From Gammaproteobacteria bacterium (GTDB lineage: Bacteria; Pseudomonadota; Gammaproteobacteria; Pseudomonadales; GM7GCV1): DNA of 5,353 nt. The notes beneath the pieces were generated by a model. That model did not search any database. It had not been told where the DNA came from and was given only the letters and a program-made list of their open reading frames with translations. The position numbers and the translations under genes were made by a program. Location of the stretch: the NCBI GenBank assembly GCA_030830945.1, contig JAURLY010000100.1, forward strand, positions 1 to 5,353, read 5' to 3'. Positions 1 to 5,353 of this stretch are shown piece by piece (position 1 is the first letter of the stretch; each line of letters begins with the position of its first letter).

Positions 1-294
1 AAAAACAGTTCATCAAAAGCAGCAGATGATAGCGATGCTGCCAATGCCCAAGGTGAGGAGCTTGCCAATGCCCTGCTCTATCAGGGTAAAGTTTATCGAC
101 CTAGCCACTTTGCCGATTTACTGAAACGAATCAACGCACCGGAAACCGCTTTGCAGGAACAAGGGAACAGCATACTTACTGGTGAAGATGTAAAGGTAAA
201 TGGCAGTCTTGCGCGTACAGGAGAAACCATTTTTGCCCAGGATAAGATATTCATTAATCAGGCGCAAATGACGGCCGTACAGGTGCTGGAATAA
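1..294 (+). CDS. 3' end of an unrecognised protein (97 C-terminal residues, start outside the window)
   Basis: The frame is open from the first base to a TAA at 292-294, and the next gene starts two bases later, so this is very likely the end of a real upstream gene in the same operon. The visible tail begins with a Ser/Ala/Asp-rich linker of about 20 residues. A helical-looking stretch follows (around YQGKVYRPSHFADLLKRI), then a segment of alternating polar and hydrophobic residues suggesting beta strands (around LTGEDVKVNGSLARTGETIF). There is no hydrophobic segment long enough for a membrane span and no cysteine. I do not recognise the family. Because the next two genes encode stator-plug-like membrane proteins, this could be the soluble tail of their MotA/TolQ/ExbB-type partner or another component. 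That is inference from position only. Confidence 0.75.
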   Translation, partial: KNSSSKAADDSDAANAQGEELANALLYQGKVYRPSHFADLLKRINAPETALQEQGNSILTGEDVKVNGSLARTGETIFAQDKIFINQAQMTAVQVLE

Positions 295-296
295 TT

Positions 297-1364
297 ATGC
301 GACGGCGGCAGATATCCACTTTCAGCCTTTCATTTTTGGACATTATGTCTTGTGGGCTGGGTGCTGCCGTTTTGCTGTTTTTAATCATCAAACACAATAC
401 CGAGCAAATCACTGAAATAGACCCCAATCTCAGTTCAGAAACCAATTTGCTTGCCGAAGAAATTCAAATTGGTCAAGAAAATTTGGCTCGCATACGCAAT
501 ACCATTGCGGAAGTGGATGATGAGCTAGCTCAGGCTCGAGGGCTTGCCCGGCGTATACAGGATGAAATCGAGCAGCTACGAGGTCAATTAGCTGACCTGG
601 GGCCTTCTGCGTCAGAGGAAATCAATAATCTTGAGCAACAAATTGCGTTGCTTGAAATGCAAAAACAAACCCTCGAGGAGCAGGCTCAGGGCGCTAACCG
701 AGTGCGGGAATTCCTGGGAGAAGGCGATCGCCAGTATTTAACCGGTCTTAATATGGGTGGATCGCATACGCTGATTTTGCTGGATAGCTCATCAAGCATG
801 TTGGATGAAACCATCGTTAATATAATTCGTCGAAGAATACGATCGGATGACGTCAAAATTAATGCCCCCAAATGGCAGCAAGCCCTTGCCATTGTTGATT
901 GGCTTACTGCCAACCTCAATCCAGGGACAGAGTTCCAGATATATACATTTAATGAGACGGCTACCGCTGCAGATGAAGCAACGACTGGCAACTGGATTAA
1001 CACGGCTGACCGTGGGGTAATGGAATCCCTTCTTCAAAGTGTTCGCCGCGTTGTTCCTGCCAAGGGCACCAATCTTGTTTCAGCAATCCAGGTGATAAAT
1101 CAGCTTTCACCCGTCCCTGATAATATTTTTTTGATTACAGACGGGCTGCCTACTCAAGGCAATAGCAAACCAAGAAGTACCAGCGTCTCCAACCAGGAAC
1201 GAATCAATTACTTTAATGATGCCTACGAATTAATGCCGCGACATATACCCATTAATACGCTTTTACTGCCGATGGAAGGTGATCCCTACGCTGCAGTGGC
1301 GTTTTGGCGCGTGGCACTGGAAACTAGGGGCTCTTTTATTGCACCTTCGAGGGACTGGCCATGA
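297..1364 (+). CDS. Membrane-anchored vWA protein with ExbD/TolR/MotB-like N-terminal helix (paralogue 1)
   Basis: The protein has 355 residues. The N-terminus is basic (MRRR), followed by one hydrophobic helix at about residues 10-31 that carries an acidic residue, Asp15, in the motif SFLDIMSCGLG. This resembles ExbD (FIDVM) and MotB, where the matching Asp carries protons. The topology should be N-terminus inside and the rest periplasmic. Residues about 45-137 are rich in Glu, Gln, Leu and Arg in heptad-like order and probably form a coiled coil. Residues about 156-345 form a vWA domain with a complete metal site (MIDAS): Asp163-x-Ser165-x-Ser167, Thr258, and Asp282 in the segment ITDGLP. 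The ATG at 297 follows the previous stop by two bases. Its ribosome site is weak (AGGTG at 281-285 or TGGA at 287-290), so translation may be coupled to the gene before. The stop overlaps the next start (ATGA). The domain calls are firm; the stator-plug role is inferred. Confidence 0.9.
   Translation: MRRRQISTFSLSFLDIMSCGLGAAVLLFLIIKHNTEQITEIDPNLSSETNLLAEEIQIGQENLARIRNTIAEVDDELAQARGLARRIQDEIEQLRGQLADLGPSASEEINNLEQQIALLEMQKQTLEEQAQGANRVREFLGEGDRQYLTGLNMGGSHTLILLDSSSSMLDETIVNIIRRRIRSDDVKINAPKWQQALAIVDWLTANLNPGTEFQIYTFNETATAADEATTGNWINTADRGVMESLLQSVRRVVPAKGTNLVSAIQVINQLSPVPDNIFLITDGLPTQGNSKPRSTSVSNQERINYFNDAYELMPRHIPINTLLLPMEGDPYAAVAFWRVALETRGSFIAPSRDWP
1349..1353 (+). promoter_or_regulatory. 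Ribosome binding site for the second vWA gene
   Basis: GAGGG lies seven bases before the ATG at 1361, inside the end of the preceding gene. Together with the ATGA stop/start overlap it supports this start and translational coupling of the two paralogues. Confidence 0.6.
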
Positions 1365-2359
1365 GGGGATTTCGACGTAACTCTGAAGATTCAAGTATCG
1401 CGTTTCTCGACATCATTTGCTGTGGGTTCGGTGCCATCATACTGCTACTGGTTATTGTTAAGCCAGGCAGCCCAGATGTGCTGGAAAGTTCCGATCAGCA
1501 ACAAGGGGGGCGAATTAAAGTTATGCAAGAACAGCTCTTCCAATTGCGTGGTGAAATTGATTATCTAGAGCGCGAGCTGACCGTGAAGCAGGAACAGCTC
1601 GATATTGAGACCGAGCGAGTGGCTATTATGCGAGGCGAACTCGATCGCGACGGGAAAATGCTGGCGGCGAGGCAAATGGCACAAATAGACGAAGAGGAGC
1701 GTCAAGAAGACCTTCGTATAGCCATGCAAAGCCTTTCAGAAGAGATGCGGCGACTGTTTGGGGATGCCTACCAGCGCCGGGACAATGTTATTGGCGGTAT
1801 TCCTGTTGACTCGGAATACGTTATTTTCATTATTGATACCTCCGGCAGTATGTACAACTACGCTTGGGGGCGAGTCGTTGATGAAATCAGTCACATCCTG
1901 GACATTTATCCTAATCTCCAGGGCGTACAGGTGATGAATGATATGGGCGATTACATGTTTGGCACCTATCGTGGGCAGTGGATACCAGATACCCCGAGCC
2001 GCAGGCGAATTTTGCTGCAGCAACTTCGCACCTGGCATCCGTTTAGTAATAGCAGCCCCGTTGAAGGCATTACAACAGCGATCCGCTCTTTCTATTCCCC
2101 AGACCGAAAGATCAGCCTCTACGTGTTTGGTGATGATTACACAGGCCGGTTATTAGGCCCGGTTCTCGATACCGTGAAATCTCTAAATCGTGAACATCCA
2201 GATGGTGAACCCATGGTAAGAATCCACGCCGTGGGTTTTCCCGTACAATTTTTAGGTAACGCGGGACAAAATAGTTCCGGAGCGCGTTTTGCTGCGCTAA
2301 TGCGCGAACTGGCAAACCAAAATAATGGTACCTTTGTGGGATTGAATGATTTCCGCTAG
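1361..2359 (+). CDS. Membrane-anchored vWA protein with ExbD/TolR/MotB-like N-terminal helix (paralogue 2)
   Basis: The protein has 332 residues and the same architecture as its upstream neighbour: a short charged N-terminus, one membrane helix at about 13-33 with Asp17 in AFLDIICCGFG, a charged coiled coil at about 48-130, and a vWA domain at about 149-330. The FLDI...CG.GA...LL pattern is shared with paralogue 1, so the two probably arose by duplication. The metal site is less canonical. Asp159-x-Ser161-x-Ser163 (DTSGSM) is intact. At the second position there is Ser (Ser231 or Ser232) rather than Thr. The third-position segment reads FGDD (Asp258/Asp259) rather than the usual TDG. The protein may still bind metal, perhaps with different affinity. 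The start overlaps the previous stop by four bases. The pair may form a heterodimer within a proton-channel complex; this is inference. Confidence 0.9.
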   Translation: MRGFRRNSEDSSIAFLDIICCGFGAIILLLVIVKPGSPDVLESSDQQQGGRIKVMQEQLFQLRGEIDYLERELTVKQEQLDIETERVAIMRGELDRDGKMLAARQMAQIDEEERQEDLRIAMQSLSEEMRRLFGDAYQRRDNVIGGIPVDSEYVIFIIDTSGSMYNYAWGRVVDEISHILDIYPNLQGVQVMNDMGDYMFGTYRGQWIPDTPSRRRILLQQLRTWHPFSNSSPVEGITTAIRSFYSPDRKISLYVFGDDYTGRLLGPVLDTVKSLNREHPDGEPMVRIHAVGFPVQFLGNAGQNSSGARFAALMRELANQNNGTFVGLNDFR

Positions 2360-2384
2360 CAAGTGGATGTTCCGGGTTGATATT

Positions 2385-2389
2385 AGGAG
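2385..2389 (+). promoter_or_regulatory. Ribosome binding site for the first lipoprotein gene
   Basis: AGGAG lies nine bases before the ATG at 2399 and twelve before a second ATG at 2402, so it favours the first. It sits in the 39-base gap after the vWA pair, which is the widest gap in the plus-strand cluster. I see no convincing promoter or terminator in that gap. Confidence 0.7.
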
Positions 2390-2398
2390 TAACAAGCG

Positions 2399-2998
2399 AT
2401 GATGGCTTTCCAATCAATCAGGCCTTTATTTGCGGTAACTTCGATTACCCTCTCTATCCTATTGACTGCCTGCAGCAGCAGTTTTGTTGTCGATGCTGAT
2501 TTCCCTCGTCCCCTGGTTGAGCCCATTCCCATTAATGGCGAGCTCGTCCTTACAGATGAATTCAGCACCTATGTCTTTGTCGAAGACACAGAAACCCGTG
2601 ATGATCTGGAAGTTGATATCAGCAACGCACAGGTAAAATTATTCGAGACGATTACCGGGCATCTTTTCAGTGGATCTGACAATCCACAAAATCTGCTAGT
2701 CATCACCCCCTCACTTGAAGATTTTCAATATGCCGTACCACGGGAAACCCGCGCCGAAATCTATGAAATTTGGCTCAAATACCGGGTGCAGGTTATGACA
2801 AAAGACGGGGAGCCAATAGCTGACTGGCTTATAACCGGTTATGGCAAAACGCCCACCGCCTTTATGAAAAGCCGTCAGCAGTCCATTGATCTGGCAACCA
2901 CCATTGCGTTGCGAGATGTCGGTGGCCAGTTAAGTATCGGCTTCGGCCGCCAACCTGACATAAGGGCCTGGCTGGACGATAGGGAGGAACAGATTTGA
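2399..2998 (+). CDS. Putative outer-membrane lipoprotein of unknown function
   Basis: The protein has 199 residues. A type II signal peptide ends in the lipobox Leu22-Thr-Ala-Cys25. Serine follows the lipidated Cys, so the Asp+2 inner-membrane retention signal is absent and an outer-membrane location is expected. Cys25 is the only cysteine. The mature part is soluble, with a beta-rich middle (around WLKYRVQVMTKDGEPIADW). Near the end is a helical segment (SIDLATTIALRDVGGQ) of the kind seen in small envelope lipoproteins where a repeated AxxxALRD-like helix packs on a sheet. I do not recognise a named family. The gene follows the vWA pair by 39 bases and its stop overlaps the next start, so it is probably co-transcribed and may be a partner on the outer-membrane side. 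That role is inferred from position. Confidence 0.85.
   Translation: MMAFQSIRPLFAVTSITLSILLTACSSSFVVDADFPRPLVEPIPINGELVLTDEFSTYVFVEDTETRDDLEVDISNAQVKLFETITGHLFSGSDNPQNLLVITPSLEDFQYAVPRETRAEIYEIWLKYRVQVMTKDGEPIADWLITGYGKTPTAFMKSRQQSIDLATTIALRDVGGQLSIGFGRQPDIRAWLDDREEQI
2983..2987 (+). promoter_or_regulatory. Ribosome binding site for the second lipoprotein gene
   Basis: GGAGG lies ten bases before the ATG at 2998 and seven before an in-frame TTG at 2995. Spacing alone slightly favours TTG. ATG is the more usual start codon and gives the common TGATG overlap with the preceding stop. The two choices differ by one residue. Confidence 0.65.
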
Positions 2999-3663
2999 TG
3001 AAGGCCTCAATCAAGCTTTTTTACTTGAGTATTCTCTTGGCGTCTCTATCTGCGTGTACCACTGTCTCCATTGATGAAATGCGCTGGCAGGAAACCGACA
3101 TTGACTTAAGTCAGGACTCGATTGTCATACTTGGACGACATCACTCACCTGAATACGTAACTGAGCCTGATCTCGTGTCGTGCATTGGCAGACGTCTGGA
3201 ATCAGGCATGCTCGGGCTCAAAGTTATTCCCGAGCATGAATTTGTAAACCTGCTCTATCCTTGGTTTGAGCCCCGTACTGCCCCGCTAACCATGGATAAA
3301 TTCGTCAAGATACTCGACGAGCCCATGATTCGTGATGAGCTGGAAAAACATAGAGTGCGCTACATGATTTGGGTAGAGGGCGCCACTGAGACGGTAAATC
3401 AAATTGGCAGCATGAGCTGCGCGATTGGCCCTGGCGGTGGCGGATGTTTTGGCTTTGGCAGCTGGGAAAACCAAAGTGAATACGAAGCCAGTATCTGGGA
3501 TTTTGAAAATACACGTGAAGCCGGACGTATCAGCACCGATGCGCAGGGAACTTCCTACATGCCGGCTATAGTTATTCCTATACCTATAATAGCTCGGGTT
3601 CAAAGTAATGCCTGCGACGGTATGGGCTCGCAATTGTCCGCGTTTTTTGCACCGGAGGCTTAA
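2998..3663 (+). CDS. Putative outer-membrane lipoprotein with four extra cysteines, unknown function
   Basis: The protein has 221 residues from the ATG at 2998; a TTG three bases upstream is an alternative. The signal peptide ends in the lipobox Leu17-Ser-Ala-Cys20, and Thr at +2 is compatible with transport to the outer membrane. Besides the lipidated Cys20, the mature chain has four cysteines (Cys62, Cys141, Cys150, Cys206), an even number that could form two disulfides in the periplasm. Cys141 and Cys150 flank a glycine-rich stretch (IGPGGGG) that leads into FGFGSW. Near the C-terminus is a very hydrophobic, proline-broken segment (residues about 188-201, MPAIVIPIPIIARV). It is too short and too Pro-rich for an ordinary membrane helix. 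I recall similar sequences only as uncharacterised proteobacterial lipoproteins. The start overlaps the previous stop by one base, and the protease gene begins one base after this stop. Confidence 0.85.
   Translation: MKASIKLFYLSILLASLSACTTVSIDEMRWQETDIDLSQDSIVILGRHHSPEYVTEPDLVSCIGRRLESGMLGLKVIPEHEFVNLLYPWFEPRTAPLTMDKFVKILDEPMIRDELEKHRVRYMIWVEGATETVNQIGSMSCAIGPGGGGCFGFGSWENQSEYEASIWDFENTREAGRISTDAQGTSYMPAIVIPIPIIARVQSNACDGMGSQLSAFFAPEA
3654..3658 (+). promoter_or_regulatory. Ribosome binding site deciding the M48 protease start
   Basis: GGAGG sits six bases before the ATG at 3665. That ATG is followed at once by a good signal peptide. An in-frame ATG at 3608 would add 19 charged residues in front of the signal peptide and overlap the previous gene, so 3665 is the better start. 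Confidence 0.8.
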
Positions 3664-3664
3664 C

Positions 3665-5077
3665 ATGCTGGGCTTAAATCGTTTTCTATTAGCTTGTTTG
3701 CTTCTGTTCATGGCCCCATGCCTTTTGGCCGAGGACAAAGAAGTGAAAATGGGTCGGGAAGCCCATGAAGAGCTATTGAAAACAACGCATTTTTACGATG
3801 ATCCAGAGCTGCTTGAGTATGTCAATTCGGTGGGTCAAAAGTTAGCAGCAAACAGTGACTGGCCAGACATCGAATATCATTTTTTTATCGTAGACAGCCC
3901 AGACATCAATGCATTTGCGTTACCTGGTGGATATATCTACATAAACCGTGGCTTGATGAGCTATATGACATCAGAAGCACAATTAGCATCCGTTCTGGCG
4001 CACGAAATCGCGCACGTTACCCGACACCATGCTGTCAGCAGGCGAAGTCAACAGAGGCTGGGTACAGCGGCCGCTTTCGTTGCTTCTGTAATCACCTGGA
4101 ATTCAAACGTTGGGGAAGCCATCAAGTTGGAAAATGCCGCTTTGGTAAGTGGTTATGGCCGCGAAATGGAGCTTGAGGCCGATGAGTACGGTGCGCTTTA
4201 TATGTACCGCTCAGGTTACGACCCCAACGCCGTGATTGAAATGCTGTCGATACTCAAGGATCACGAGCGACTCACCGCCCTAAAGGGTCGTGATGCTGGT
4301 CGCTCCACTGCCACCTATCACGGTGTATTTTCAACTCACCCCAAAAGCGACACGCGACTTCAGGAAGTTGTTGCCCAGGCTGGTCAGCTTCCGCCCGGAG
4401 AGGCCTTTCAAGGACGTGAGATATATCGGGAAAAGACCAAAAAAATGGTCTACGGAGAAAACATTACCCAGGTTGCACCACCGGGCCACCAGAGATATGC
4501 CAGCAAGGGGCTGGGCGTAACTTTTGAATACCCATCAGGCTGGGAGCGCTCGACTGAAGGACAATCCATTATCCTGAAATCACCGGACGATATTCAGCTG
4601 GAAATCAGTGTGGCCAAGCCACAACCAGATGTGACTGATCCGGAAATTCTTCTTAAACAAAGATTTCAGGTAGAAGAGCTAAAAGACGCAGAGGCTGTCT
4701 TTGAGGGAAAAGAGCGAGCGGATGAAGCCAGCAAGGCATTGATTGTCACCGAAAGCGGCGACAAGCGTGTTGCGGTAATTAAATCCGGTTCCTATGAATA
4801 CTATTTCAATACATTGCAGCCGGTACCGCTAGACGAAACCCAGGATCAAACCATAGCCAGAATCATTGAAAGTTTTCGACGCGCTGAAGCGCGGGACTTT
4901 CCTCCAGACAAGGTTTACACGATTTACTATCATCGTTTGCAGCCTGGCGAAACATTCACGGATTTAGCAGCAAACAATATCCTGGGAAGATATACCGAGG
5001 AAGAACTAAGACTACTCAATGGATATTACCCTTCGGGCGAGCCCCAGCCCGGCACCTGGATAAAAATGGTTCAGTAG
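3665..5077 (+). CDS. Periplasmic M48-family zinc metalloprotease with C-terminal LysM-like motif
   Basis: The protein has 470 residues. A Sec signal peptide (hydrophobic residues 7-22, probable cleavage after LLA at 22) directs it to the periplasm. No lipobox is present. The M48 catalytic core follows: His113-Glu114-x-x-His117 (HEIAH) binds zinc and carries the general base, and Glu171 in LEADEYG is the expected third ligand. His225 in STHP matches the conserved His that acts as a regulatory switch ligand in BepA. After the protease domain (to about 265) comes a domain at about 282-405, beginning GLGVTFEYPSGW, that resembles PsbP/DUF1795-type folds. The last 50 residues (LQPGETFTDLA ... LRLLNGYYP ... 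GTWIKMV) look like a LysM-type wall-binding motif. E. coli BepA has TPR repeats in its C-terminal half instead. Members of the family degrade misassembled outer-membrane proteins; by analogy this one may police the lipoproteins or vWA proteins encoded beside it. The protease call is firm, the substrate unknown. Confidence 0.95.
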   Translation: MLGLNRFLLACLLLFMAPCLLAEDKEVKMGREAHEELLKTTHFYDDPELLEYVNSVGQKLAANSDWPDIEYHFFIVDSPDINAFALPGGYIYINRGLMSYMTSEAQLASVLAHEIAHVTRHHAVSRRSQQRLGTAAAFVASVITWNSNVGEAIKLENAALVSGYGREMELEADEYGALYMYRSGYDPNAVIEMLSILKDHERLTALKGRDAGRSTATYHGVFSTHPKSDTRLQEVVAQAGQLPPGEAFQGREIYREKTKKMVYGENITQVAPPGHQRYASKGLGVTFEYPSGWERSTEGQSIILKSPDDIQLEISVAKPQPDVTDPEILLKQRFQVEELKDAEAVFEGKERADEASKALIVTESGDKRVAVIKSGSYEYYFNTLQPVPLDETQDQTIARIIESFRRAEARDFPPDKVYTIYYHRLQPGETFTDLAANNILGRYTEEELRLLNGYYPSGEPQPGTWIKMVQ

Positions 5078-5085
5078 GAATCCTT

Positions 5086-5116
5086 TGCCCTTACTGTCGA
5101 ATTTGACGTGAGGGCA
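5086..5116 (+). terminator. Hairpin at the convergent junction, possible weak terminator
   Basis: TGCCCTTAC (5086-5094) pairs with GTGAGGGCA (5108-5116) through nine pairs, one of them G-T. After a bulged T, GTC (5096-5098) pairs with GAC (5105-5107) around a six-base loop. It begins nine bases after the protease stop and overlaps the last codons of queF. Only TTT follows on the plus strand and no T-run follows on the minus strand, so it may be a weak terminator or merely an RNA 3'-end-stabilising structure. Confidence 0.35.
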
Positions 5117-5353
5117 TTTCCAGAACCTCTGCAGAGGTCGCACGTACGGGGTTGATATCAATTCCTCCCCTTCGGGTAAACCTTGCGGCAACGGAGAGTG
5201 CCTCCGGCTCAAGATGCGCTTTAAGGTCGCAAAATATCGCTTCTACACAGTTTTCATGAAAACCCCGATGTTCCGCGTAGGAAAGTAAATATTGGGCCAG
5301 AGACGCCCCTTTTACGCCCACACCATCCATACGAATATAAATAGAGGCCCAAT
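5091..5353 (-). CDS. queF: NADPH-dependent 7-cyano-7-deazaguanine reductase QueF, C-terminal part (5' end outside the window)
   Basis: Read on the minus strand, the frame is open from the window edge to a TAA at 5091-5093 and gives 86 C-terminal residues. They follow the end of E. coli-type QueF (YqcD) closely: the WASIYI strand, then LLSYAEHRGFHENCVE, FTRRGGIDINP and the final RQ. QueF reduces the nitrile of preQ0 to the amine of preQ1, a cytoplasmic step in making queuosine for tRNA. The His-Glu of FHE corresponds to substrate-binding residues in characterised enzymes. The catalytic Cys and Asp lie upstream and are not in the window. The match suggests the long bimodular form usual in gammaproteobacteria. 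An internal ATG at 5328-5330 is not the start, because homology continues before it. The gene converges on the protease gene with a 13-base gap and is probably functionally unrelated to it. Confidence 0.93.
   Translation of the reverse strand, partial: WASIYIRMDGVGVKGASLAQYLLSYAEHRGFHENCVEAIFCDLKAHLEPEALSVAARFTRRGGIDINPVRATSAEVLEMPSRQIRQ

Noticed and set aside
686..1037. Minus-strand open frames opposite the first vWA gene
   Set aside because: They lie wholly within a gene with clear domains, and their translations show no recognisable motif or good start context.
2831..2852. GYGKT in the first lipoprotein, which looks like part of a nucleotide-binding P-loop
   Set aside because: The full GxxxxGK[ST] pattern is absent, there is no partner Walker B motif, and the protein is predicted to be an exported lipoprotein where ATP is not available.
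3608..3664. Longer start for the M48 protease at the ATG at 3608
   Set aside because: It would put 19 polar and basic residues ahead of the signal peptide and overlap the preceding gene. The ATG at 3665 has a strong GGAGG at ideal spacing.
3717..3734. Possible lipobox near Cys19 of the M48 protease (MAPC)
   Set aside because: Proline just before the cysteine does not fit a lipobox. The LLA site at residue 22 fits ordinary signal peptidase I.
4290..4520. Plus-strand open frame of 76 codons inside the M48 gene
   Set aside because: It is an out-of-frame shadow rich in Arg and Pro, lying within the well-supported protease frame.
5012..5212. Minus-strand frame of 66 codons overlapping the end of queF and the protease
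   Set aside because: It is in a different frame from queF, whose reading matches a known family to its last residue, and it overlaps conserved coding sequence on both sides.

Overview
The window reads as part of an envelope gene cluster from a Gram-negative bacterium, most likely a gammaproteobacterium of moderate GC. Three things point that way: two lipoproteins with outer-membrane-type sorting residues, a periplasmic M48 metalloprotease with a C-terminal LysM-like motif, and a minus-strand gene end that matches the long (E. coli YqcD-type) form of QueF. The species cannot be named from the sequence.

Layout. Positions 1-294 hold the 3' end of an unrecognised plus-strand gene. Two paralogous genes follow (297-1364 and 1361-2359). 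Each encodes an N-terminal membrane anchor with an Asp placed as in ExbD/TolR/MotB, then a long coiled coil, then a von Willebrand factor A (vWA) domain. Next come two lipoprotein genes of unknown function (2399-2998 and 2998-3663) and an M48 metalloprotease gene (3665-5077). All of these lie on the plus strand with gaps of -4 to +39 bases, so they look like one operon that begins upstream of the window. The convergent gene queF (5091 to beyond 5353, minus strand) ends 13 bases past the protease stop. It is a housekeeping gene and probably unrelated to the operon. A hairpin lies at this junction. No gene-free stretch exceeds 300 bases. I see no RNA gene, mobile element, CRISPR array or long DNA repeat.

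How the genes may work together (inference). The vWA pair resembles the plug subunit of a proton-driven stator (ExbD/TolR/MotB) whose usual periplasmic domain has been replaced by a coiled coil plus a metal-dependent adhesion domain. Such proteins would need a MotA/TolQ/ExbB-type channel partner, presumably encoded upstream of the window. The operon also carries two probable outer-membrane lipoproteins and a periplasmic protease. Together these suggest a trans-envelope machine that transmits inner-membrane energy or a signal to the outer membrane or cell wall. The architecture is visible in the sequence; the function is not established.
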